From: an uncultured Rhodospirillaceae bacterium
GTDB taxonomy: Bacteria > Pseudomonadota > Alphaproteobacteria > RF32 > CAG-239
NCBI GenBank assembly: GCA_900320035.1
Contig: ONQU01000045.1
Span: forward strand, 1-5,614
DNA length: 5,614 nt
Direction: 5' to 3'
Part shown: piece after piece, positions 1 to 5,614 of the stretch
How positions within the stretch are numbered: the first letter of the stretch is position 1
Layout: each line of letters opens with the position of its first letter
Position numbers and translations under genes: made by a program
Notes under the pieces: model-generated
Seen by the model: the letters and a program-made list of their open reading frames with translations, nothing else
Database searches by the model: none
What the model was told of the DNA's origin: nothing

Positions 1-1
1 A

Positions 2-1360
2 GACGCTGTTCCTTCCTTGTTGGAGGAAGAAAATGCGGGAGACGCAGTGCAACAGATTGAACAAGATAATACGGCGGTAGCTGAGTCGACAGAACAACCT
101 GTAGACACATCTTTTTTAGATGAACAACCGGCTGACAGTAATGAAGCGGTACCGCAACCGGAGACAAAGTTAGATAGCGATTTGGAGACACTTCCAGAAG
201 TGGGGCTGTTTGATGAAGATAGTAGCGCAGATGAGGAAGTCGATACGGTTACCATGCAGCAATCACCTTTTGAAAATTTTGGTAATGCAATACTTTCCAA
301 GGTTGACAATGATTTGTTTAATCAGATGTCACAAATTGAAAAACAGACGACATTGTTGAATTTGGAATTGAAGCGAGAAGATGTACGCAATAAGGTGGAA
401 GCCTTAAAAGCAGCGAGAGTGTTAGCGCGCCAAGAGGCCGAAGCTCGTCGAATTGCCGAAGAACAGAAAATTAAAGACATGGAAGCAGCAAGAAAAGCTG
501 AGCTTTTGGAGGCTGAAGAAAAGCTTCGTAACAAAGAGATTGAGCTTGAAAAGGTTCGTCAAGAAAAGGTGTTGAATGACTACATGAATGAAGTTTTGGT
601 GATGAACCAAAAATGGATTGAGCGAAGTGGAATGCAACAGAATCGCATCAATGAGCTGGAAGATGAGCGCAAAGAGCTTATAGCTTTTTTTGAAGATAAA
701 TTAGAAAAAGTAAAGAGTGCAGTAGATGCTGTAAATGGCCGTTCTTCAGATGCTGTTAAGAAGTATTATGCAACTTTAAACAGTTTGAATGCACAAGTTA
801 TGCAACTACGCAAGGATGTTGTTGACAGTGAAACACGGATTCAGATGATGCGGGAGCAATCGTCGTCTAATCCGTTTGCGCAGAGCAAGTTAGATCCTAA
901 CTCGGCTTCCGTAGATTTAGCGCAAGAATATGCGATTATGGATATTACGGGGCAAGGCGAGGATATTGTTGCCAAGATTGTCAGCCGTGACGGTACAACA
1001 TTTACGGTGCATCGTGGTTCTGTTTTGCGCGGTGGTGAGACGGTGTTAAAAATAACCGAAAAGTATATAGCTTTTGATAAAAAAGGTATAAAGGCATATT
1101 TGTATCCAGGTGGTACAATAATGGAGTATGAACCGGTGAACATTTTTAATGAATCGGAAAAAACACCGGAGACAAGTAGTAAGCAAAGTATTAGGTCTGA
1201 AGGAGCGATGCAGCGTCCTACGGGGATTATTAACAAGGGGGATGTAGCACCGGCATTTGGTAAGCCGATGAACAGTACGGTAGAGACGAAACCTGAAGTT
1301 AAAAATAAGCAACATCGGACAAAGTCGCTTTCGTTTAGTGAAGGGATGTTTGCCCACTAA
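2..1360 (+). CDS. Coiled-coil protein with C-terminal PilP/GspC-like domain (5' partial)
   Basis: The frame is open to the left window edge. A TTG at 17 is the first possible start, but coding-like sequence continues before it (residues DAVPS) and no good ribosome site precedes it, so the true start probably lies upstream. Numbering from the TTG: residues 1-80 are very acidic and look disordered. Residues about 105-190 and 200-285 are charged, heptad-like helices rich in Glu, Lys, Arg, Ala and Leu, probably coiled coil. Residues about 303-372 form a compact beta-rich segment (IMDITGQGEDIVAKIV, then VHRGSVLRGGETVLKI) resembling the small domain of PilP/GspC-type pilus and secretion proteins. 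Residues 376-447 are a basic, Ser/Thr/Pro-rich tail. The visible part has no cysteine and no membrane segment. The next genes encode the ATPase, platform protein and pilin, the order of R64 pilP-Q-R-S, so a PilP-like role linking envelope parts is inferred. At over 450 residues it is much larger than ordinary PilP proteins. The pilus-component role is fairly likely; the exact family is uncertain. Confidence 0.6.
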   Translation, partial: DAVPSLLEEENAGDAVQQIEQDNTAVAESTEQPVDTSFLDEQPADSNEAVPQPETKLDSDLETLPEVGLFDEDSSADEEVDTVTMQQSPFENFGNAILSKVDNDLFNQMSQIEKQTTLLNLELKREDVRNKVEALKAARVLARQEAEARRIAEEQKIKDMEAARKAELLEAEEKLRNKEIELEKVRQEKVLNDYMNEVLVMNQKWIERSGMQQNRINELEDERKELIAFFEDKLEKVKSAVDAVNGRSSDAVKKYYATLNSLNAQVMQLRKDVVDSETRIQMMREQSSSNPFAQSKLDPNSASVDLAQEYAIMDITGQGEDIVAKIVSRDGTTFTVHRGSVLRGGETVLKITEKYIAFDKKGIKAYLYPGGTIMEYEPVNIFNESEKTPETSSKQSIRSEGAMQRPTGIINKGDVAPAFGKPMNSTVETKPEVKNKQHRTKSLSFSEGMFAH

Positions 1361-1363
1361 GGA
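1359..1363 (+). promoter_or_regulatory. Ribosome binding site of the ATPase gene
   Basis: AAGGA overlaps the stop codon of the preceding gene and lies 6 bases before the ATG at 1370. This supports that start and suggests coupled translation of the two genes. Confidence 0.7.
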
Positions 1364-1369
1364 TAAAAA

Positions 1370-3070
1370 ATGGCTGAAGAAGTAAAGAAAGAAGATAGTT
1401 TGGTTGCCGCAACAGATGTTGTGGCACAAACGTCATCTATTGATTCTTCACCGGTCATGGAAGATACAGTTTCAAAAGAAAATAAAAAGAACAAACGATT
1501 AGAAGAAAACTTTTTGAGTCAACTGTTTACCGGCAGTAACAGACTTTTGACGCTAGATGACGGTGAGTTGAGCGTTGATACCGAAACAAGGCGGATGCTG
1601 GCTTTTTTTTCGGACGGAACCTATCTTATCGATAAAGAGCATCGTTATGATGGAAAAGTTCTTAATTTCACCTCAAATCTGAGTCGGCGCCACATAAGGT
1701 CACGAGCGCCGACGTATGTCAGTGCAAATGTTATTGCCGCGGTATATGCCTACGCTGATCGAGGTGTTGGTCAGGTTAATATTTCAGCCGAAGAGACCTC
1801 TTCTTACCAGATGCAGATTGACTTTTTAAGTGTGATCAGTCGTGCGGCAATGAAAAAAGTTTCCGATATTCATGTGATTGTTGCCGATTCAACGATTGTA
1901 TATTTTCGTTATAACGGTATGATGGAACGAGAGTTGGAATATTCTAAAGAGTGGGGCGAAGCATTTGTTCGTGCGGCTTTTGCCTCAGCGGATATTTCTG
2001 ATTCAAACTATGCACAAAATGAATTTCAAGGTGCGCAAAAACTAGGAGAGACACCTTTACGTGGAACAGACGGAAAGCTCAAGTTGCCACATAACGTTTT
2101 AGCTATACGTTTACAATTTAATCCGGTAGCATTTGGTTCACAATATTTGGTTATGCGTTTATTATACGCCGATGATAATCCGGAAGGTGAAAGCGATTTG
2201 CGTGCGCTTGGTTTGGAAGATCGTGAAGTGGAACTTTTTTATCGGTTGAGGGCTGTTGCAACCGGGCTGAATATTATTTCTGGACCGACCGGTTCCGGAA
2301 AATCGACGACTTTGCAGCGTAATATGATTAAGTTAATTCAAGAGCGTAATTTTGAGATTAACGTTATAACGGTGGAAGATCCGCCGGAGTATCCGATTCC
2401 GGGGGCTCGGCAGATGCCGGTGACAAATGCCAATACGGAAGAAGAAAAAGATGAAGAATTTAACAAAGCACTGTCGGCAGCTTTACGTTCAGACCCTGAT
2501 GTATTGATGGTCGGTGAGATACGTTCTCTTTCGGCGGCCGGATTGGTGATTAAAGGCGCTTTATCTGGACACAGTGTGTGGACGACTTTGCACGCGAATT
2601 CAGCGCCGGCGATTATAACACGTTTGCGTGATATGGGCGTAAAACCTTACATGTTAAGCGATCCTGGAATTATGCGGGGCTTGATTTCGCAACGTTTGTT
2701 CAGAAAAATTTGTCCTGAATGTCGTGTTTCCATCAAAAAACGCATGAAAGATCCGATGTTTAAAAGGTTGGAGATGGCTTTCGGTGATTATGGTATTGAA
2801 AACACTTATCTACGTGGTCCTGGATGTAAAAATTGTAATAATACAGGGGTTATCGGACGGTTGTGCGTTCCGGAAATTATTCTTCCGGACGGTCATTTAT
2901 TAAAGTTGTTGGTTGAAAATGAAACAAGGGAAGCTATTGACTATTGGATAAGTGAACTTAATGGGCGACCATTGCGTGAGGCGGCGATAGAGAGGATGTT
3001 AAAAGGAAAGATTGATTTGGAAGAAGTTGAACGGTGGTGCGGTTTATTAGACCAACGCCCGATATATTAG
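1370..3070 (+). CDS. pilQ: Type IVb pilus / type II secretion assembly ATPase (PilQ/GspE/PilB family)
   Basis: This is a cytoplasmic secretion ATPase of the GspE/PulE superfamily that powers pilin polymerisation at the inner membrane. Residues 164-184 carry the N2-domain signature (VSDIHVIVADS, then YFRYNGMM). The RecA-like domain has Walker A GPTGSGKST (305-313), an Asp box around ITVEDPPEY (333-341), Walker B with SDPDVLMVGEIR (374-385, catalytic Glu383) and a His box TLHANSA (406-412). Two CxxC pairs (Cys448/451 and Cys486/489) form the zinc-binding tetracysteine motif known from GspE/PilB-type assembly ATPases and absent from PilT retraction ATPases. All catalytic motifs look intact. The first 45 residues are low-complexity, and residues about 46-140 match no N-terminal domain I recognise; no MshEN/GspE_N pattern is obvious. 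The ATG at 1370 has a good AAGGA site. Gene order with PilP-, PilR- and PilS-like neighbours makes R64 PilQ the closest named counterpart; the symbol is by analogy. Confidence 0.9.
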   Translation: MAEEVKKEDSLVAATDVVAQTSSIDSSPVMEDTVSKENKKNKRLEENFLSQLFTGSNRLLTLDDGELSVDTETRRMLAFFSDGTYLIDKEHRYDGKVLNFTSNLSRRHIRSRAPTYVSANVIAAVYAYADRGVGQVNISAEETSSYQMQIDFLSVISRAAMKKVSDIHVIVADSTIVYFRYNGMMERELEYSKEWGEAFVRAAFASADISDSNYAQNEFQGAQKLGETPLRGTDGKLKLPHNVLAIRLQFNPVAFGSQYLVMRLLYADDNPEGESDLRALGLEDREVELFYRLRAVATGLNIISGPTGSGKSTTLQRNMIKLIQERNFEINVITVEDPPEYPIPGARQMPVTNANTEEEKDEEFNKALSAALRSDPDVLMVGEIRSLSAAGLVIKGALSGHSVWTTLHANSAPAIITRLRDMGVKPYMLSDPGIMRGLISQRLFRKICPECRVSIKKRMKDPMFKRLEMAFGDYGIENTYLRGPGCKNCNNTGVIGRLCVPEIILPDGHLLKLLVENETREAIDYWISELNGRPLREAAIERMLKGKIDLEEVERWCGLLDQRPIY

Positions 3071-3074
3071 GAGG
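3069..3074 (+). promoter_or_regulatory. Ribosome binding site of the platform protein gene
   Basis: A perfect AGGAGG begins inside the TAG stop of the ATPase gene and lies 5 bases before the ATG at 3080. It is the strongest ribosome site in the window and fixes the start of the next gene; it also implies translational coupling. Confidence 0.85.
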
Positions 3075-3079
3075 AAACT

Positions 3080-4207
3080 ATGCCGGAAATTAGAAAACAA
3101 AATGCTTTCAGTAAAGCGATGAGCCGCAACAATAACAGGTGGTTATTGACGTATGCTAAAATTATGAGCAATCTTTCCAACAAAAAAAGACTGAAGATTT
3201 ATCGTAAACTGTCAGCCTTGTTACGGAATCGATTTTCGTTGATGAACGCCTTGGAAATTATCTATAATGGGATTTCCGAAGAAGGCAAAAAGCCTAATGA
3301 TCCGATGGCGATTGCGGTTAGTGTATGGGGACATTCACTGCAAGAAGGTCATCCGTTTTCGGATTGTTTAAAAGGGTGGGCACCGATACGAGAACGTTTG
3401 ATGCTTTCGGTTGGTGATGTGGCTAATTTGGAAAGTGCGCTATTAAATTTGATTAAAGTTTCCGAGGGATCAACGCGAATGATTCGACCGATTATCAATG
3501 CTGTTGCCTATCCGGCATTTTTGATGATGATGTCGGTACTGATTTTGTATGCAATCGGCGTTTATATGGTACCGCCGATGTTAGGTGCGGCACCGAATAT
3601 TGTCTGGACTGGTACGGCTAAAACACTTATAGATTTATCGGACTGGATTCAAAATCACTGGAAGTTGGCGTTTTCTATTTTGCCGCTTTTGGGGTTGCTA
3701 ATTTATGGTACCATTGGGATATGGACAGGAAGAATTCGCGTTAAATTTGACCGTTTTCCACCGTGGTCACTTTATAAAATTTTTACCGGTATTACCTGGT
3801 TATTAGCGTTATCTGCTTTAGTTAAAGGCGGGGTGCCCGTATCTATAGCGCTTACTTCATTGAGGCGTGATTCCAACAGGTATTTGAAAGAGAGAATTGA
3901 CGGTGCTTTGTCGTTTATTAAAAACGGTGATAACTTGGGACAGGCCTTGGATAAGGCAGATTATGAATTTCCGGACAAACAAATTATATCAGATTTAAAG
4001 GTATATTCCGAATTGGATAATTTTGAAGATGTGCTCGATAAGTTAGCCAATGAATGTCTTGAAGATTCGGTTTATATGATTGAGCAAAGAGCCGAATTGA
4101 TGAATACGATCGCTTTGTTATGTGTTTCCGGTATTATTGCGTGGGCTGTGTTTGGTACTTTCGATATGCAAGATCAAATTACCAGCGCTATGGGTAAAAC
4201 AAGATAA
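3080..4207 (+). CDS. pilR: Inner-membrane platform protein, GspF/PilC/PilR family
   Basis: This is the polytopic membrane protein on which the assembly ATPase docks and through which pilin subunits are extracted from the membrane. Its 375 residues fit the family's usual size (about 350-400). Two tandem T2SSF-type cytoplasmic domains are visible. The first, about residues 38-140, contains LSALLRNRFSLMNALEII, then LQEGHPFSDCLKGW and the gE..G-like stretch SVGDVANLESALLNL. The second, about 235-340, contains LSALVKGGVPVSIALTSLRR, then NGDNLGQALDKA and SELDNFEDVLDKLA. Three hydrophobic segments lie at about 143-168, 195-216 and 341-360, the family's usual topology. The first 35 residues are basic and polar. 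In both repeats the usual gE..G signature is altered (GDVANL and ELDNFE). The gene ends in two consecutive TAA codons, 14 bases before the first in-frame ATG of the pilin gene. Position after the ATPase and before a PilS-like pilin gives the analogy to R64 PilR; the family is clear, the symbol is by analogy. Confidence 0.9.
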   Translation: MPEIRKQNAFSKAMSRNNNRWLLTYAKIMSNLSNKKRLKIYRKLSALLRNRFSLMNALEIIYNGISEEGKKPNDPMAIAVSVWGHSLQEGHPFSDCLKGWAPIRERLMLSVGDVANLESALLNLIKVSEGSTRMIRPIINAVAYPAFLMMMSVLILYAIGVYMVPPMLGAAPNIVWTGTAKTLIDLSDWIQNHWKLAFSILPLLGLLIYGTIGIWTGRIRVKFDRFPPWSLYKIFTGITWLLALSALVKGGVPVSIALTSLRRDSNRYLKERIDGALSFIKNGDNLGQALDKADYEFPDKQIISDLKVYSELDNFEDVLDKLANECLEDSVYMIEQRAELMNTIALLCVSGIIAWAVFGTFDMQDQITSAMGKTR

Positions 4208-4216
4208 TAAGCAAAA

Positions 4217-4221
4217 AAGGA
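4217..4221 (+). promoter_or_regulatory. Ribosome binding site of the pilin-like gene
   Basis: AAGGA directly abuts an ATG at 4222, which is too close to be used. Further in-frame ATGs lie 3 bases (4225) and 12 bases (4234) beyond the site. Spacing is therefore imperfect for every candidate; 4234 is the most workable. Confidence 0.55.
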
Positions 4222-4233
4222 ATGATGCACAAT

Positions 4234-4752
4234 ATGAGTAGAATAAGCTACCGAAAAGGCATAATGTTATTGGTTTTGTTACTAGCATTTGTCGGTTTAG
4301 GATACATTATGAAAAGCAATCCGCATCAAAATTTGCAACAAGGCGTTATGCAAAGTGCGAAAAAAATTCATGATTATTATCGTGATCAACCGGGATATTG
4401 GCAGCTTTCGACAAACACGGCAAAAGAGGACGGTTTAATTGCCACAGAACTATTACAATATACGGAATATGATGTTCAAGTAGGGCAAGGCTTGGAAGGT
4501 GAAAGCGGTTTGCCAAGCGATTTAAGTTTTAATATTGTTCTGAAAAATCTGAATAAGTCGGCGTGTATAAATTTGAGTGAAATGCCGATTGATATAAATT
4601 CGCGTTTATTACTGCAGCAGATACAAATTATAAACAGTGCACAACAGGTGGTCTATACTTGGGGCGGTAATCCGGCGTTGCCTATCGGTAAATATTGGGC
4701 GCGTCACATTTGCGAGCCGCGTAACAATATGATTGTTTGGACATTCCAATAA
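4234..4752 (+). CDS. pilS: Type IVb pilin-like protein, PilS family
   Basis: This is probably the (major or minor) pilin polymerised by the machinery encoded just upstream. In-frame ATGs also occur at 4222 and 4225; 4234 is chosen because the AAGGA site is too close to the others, giving 172 residues. A short basic leader ends in Arg-Lys-Gly (Gly9), followed by a hydrophobic helix IMLLVLLLAFVGLGYIM, which fits prepilin peptidase cleavage after Gly9. The next region, KKIHDYYRDQPGYWQLST and DGLIATELL, matches the R64-type PilS pattern (helix, Y..l, then a Gly-hydrophobic step). A beta-type segment, FNIVLKNLNKSACINL, and the ending RHICEPRNNMIVWTFQ carry Cys111 and Cys160, the likely disulfide of the C-terminal D region in type IVb pilins. 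Oddly, position 5 of the predicted mature protein is Val instead of the nearly invariant Glu. It could be a minor pilin or a pseudopilin rather than the main fibre subunit. It is the last gene of the operon visible here; no pilV adhesin or prepilin peptidase gene follows. Confidence 0.75.
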   Translation: MSRISYRKGIMLLVLLLAFVGLGYIMKSNPHQNLQQGVMQSAKKIHDYYRDQPGYWQLSTNTAKEDGLIATELLQYTEYDVQVGQGLEGESGLPSDLSFNIVLKNLNKSACINLSEMPIDINSRLLLQQIQIINSAQQVVYTWGGNPALPIGKYWARHICEPRNNMIVWTFQ

Positions 4753-4761
4753 AGTTTTGCC

Positions 4762-5613
4762 TTAATTTTTCTTTTGCGATACCGGAAATTTAAGCGAAAA
4801 AGTCGTGCCATGGTTTAGTTTGCTTTTAACATCAATTTTACCGTTAAATTTTTCCACCAGACTGCGAACAATAGCTAAACCCAAACCGGAACTGCGAGCC
4901 TGTGCATTGCCGGAATAAAACGGTTCGAAAATGCGCTTTATTTTATCCTTTTCGATACCGACGCCGGTATCTTGAATATTTAGGGTAATAAAACGTCTGT
5001 TTTGGGAACCGTCAATTTTTAATTCACCGCCGTTTGGCATGGCTTTAATGGCATTTTGCATTAAATTGAGAATGATCATTTTAAAGTCAGCTTCATTACC
5101 CCTCAAATTGATATTTCGATCAATATCGGTTTTAACAGCAATACCATGTCTTTTGGCATCGTAATCTATCATCATGATCATATCTTCAACTGTACTCTCG
5201 ATATGGATATCGCTGACATCTTGTTCTGAATATTGGGCTAAGCGAAGCAGGCGTTCAGGTGTTCTAATCGCTTCGACGATTTGTTTTTGTGCCATTTTTA
5301 AATATTTTTTTACACTGTCTTCATCATCGACGTTTTTTATCTCGCTATCAATCAAAGTTTCCAAAATTAAACGAATGGCGCCTAAATTATTTTTCATTTC
5401 ATGAGCAATTGAGGTGGAAAGAAAACCAAGCGATGAAATTTTTTGTTGATGTGAAAATCTTACATCGGTACTTAAGTCGTGCAATGCTTCGACGATATAA
5501 CCTTCATTGGTTTTCAGTGCAGCAGCATTAACGTAAAGTGGTTTTTTGTTAACTTCATGAATGGTCCGCAGATATTCATTTTTATTTTTGCTCAAGTAGC
5601 GGAGCGGACATGT
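4762..5613 (-). CDS. PAS-type sensor histidine kinase (N-terminus missing, partial)
   Basis: The frame reads through to the right edge of the window. A TTG at 5595 could be a start, but it has no ribosome site and in-frame codons before it read TCPLRY, so the gene is cut off there. Numbering from that TTG: residues 1-45 look like the C-terminal half of a PAS domain ending in HDLSTDV. The CPL just before fits the Cys-x-x-Cys-Pro stretch seen in some PAS kinases. HisKA follows with the phosphorylated His65 in IAHEMKNN (63-70); the HExxN form is typical of kinases that also act as phosphatases. The ATP-binding domain has an N box (LNLMQNAIKAM, Asn177 and Asn181), G1 DTGVGI (209-214), F box IFEPFYSG (222-229) and G2 GLGLAI (237-242), all intact. 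No membrane segment is visible. It autophosphorylates and passes phosphate to a response regulator not in the window. It is convergent with the pilin gene, so it is not in that operon; a role in pilus control is only a possibility. Confidence 0.9.
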   Translation of the reverse strand, partial: TCPLRYLSKNKNEYLRTIHEVNKKPLYVNAAALKTNEGYIVEALHDLSTDVRFSHQQKISSLGFLSTSIAHEMKNNLGAIRLILETLIDSEIKNVDDEDSVKKYLKMAQKQIVEAIRTPERLLRLAQYSEQDVSDIHIESTVEDMIMMIDYDAKRHGIAVKTDIDRNINLRGNEADFKMIILNLMQNAIKAMPNGGELKIDGSQNRRFITLNIQDTGVGIEKDKIKRIFEPFYSGNAQARSSGLGLAIVRSLVEKFNGKIDVKSKLNHGTTFSLKFPVSQKKN

Positions 5614-5614
5614 A

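Noticed and set aside
329..571. Repetitive-looking Glu/Ala/Lys/Arg codons suggesting a DNA tandem repeat.
   Set aside because: There is no exact nucleotide period; the pattern is a heptad-like protein helix and not a DNA repeat.
322..637. Overlapping - strand frames opposite the coiled-coil region.
   Set aside because: The Ser/Phe/Leu-rich translations are the expected reverse complement of a Glu/Lys/Ala-rich helix region.
841..1429. Two long open frames on the - strand opposite the coiled-coil gene and the start of the ATPase gene.
   Set aside because: They lie opposite clear coding sequence with good ribosome sites, and their translations show no recognisable domain; they are shadows of the + strand genes.
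1370..3070. PilT-type retraction ATPase or conjugative VirB11 ATPase as the identity of the second gene.
   Set aside because: The tetracysteine CxxC/CxxC motif and the N2-domain SDIH signature fit GspE/PilB/PilQ assembly ATPases and are not expected in PilT or VirB11.
4766..4802. Possible hairpin terminator formed by CTTTTGCG and GCGAAAAAG just past the pilin gene.
   Set aside because: The two arms are not true reverse complements across the GCG core, so no stable stem forms, and it lies inside the kinase coding region.
5174..5531. Two + strand frames opposite the histidine kinase.
   Set aside because: The kinase frame has all its catalytic motifs; the opposite frames have no family features and no convincing start signals.

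Overview
The window is AT-rich, densely coded bacterial DNA (roughly 40% GC by eye). It carries part of a type IVb pilus / type II secretion-like assembly operon on the + strand and the end of a sensor histidine kinase gene on the - strand. The proteins indicate a Gram-negative bacterium. An AT-rich proteobacterium, possibly a host-associated alphaproteobacterium, is my best guess, with low confidence. Nothing in the window shows whether the locus is chromosomal or on a plasmid or integrative element; no transposase, integrase, tRNA, rRNA or CRISPR is visible.

Layout: (1) positions 2-1360, the 3' part of a large acidic, coiled-coil protein with a small C-terminal beta-rich domain resembling PilP/GspC-type pilus proteins; (2) 1370-3070, a GspE/PilB/PilQ-type assembly ATPase with complete Walker A, Asp box, Walker B, His box and a tetracysteine motif; (3) 3080-4207, a GspF/PilR-type polytopic inner-membrane platform protein; (4) about 4234-4752, a pilin-like protein of the PilS (R64-type IVb) kind with a hydrophobic N-terminal helix and two C-terminal-region cysteines; (5) 4762-5613 on the - strand, a cytoplasmic PAS/HisKA/HATPase histidine kinase fragment running off the right edge and converging on the pilin gene with only 9 bases between the stop codons.

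The four + strand genes have gaps of 9 to 26 bases, with Shine-Dalgarno sequences in or next to the preceding stop codons, so they look like one transcript. Their order matches the pilP-pilQ-pilR-pilS order of the R64/IncI thin pilus operon. In the inferred machine, the ATPase (PilQ-like) docks on the membrane platform (PilR-like) and drives polymerisation of the pilin (PilS-like), while the PilP-like protein would link inner-membrane parts to the rest of the envelope complex. The secretin, the prepilin peptidase and the PilM/N/O-like parts are not in the window and would be expected upstream or elsewhere.

The two most unusual points are the very large coiled-coil architecture of the PilP-like protein and a pilin N-terminus that has valine where almost all type IV pilins have Glu5.
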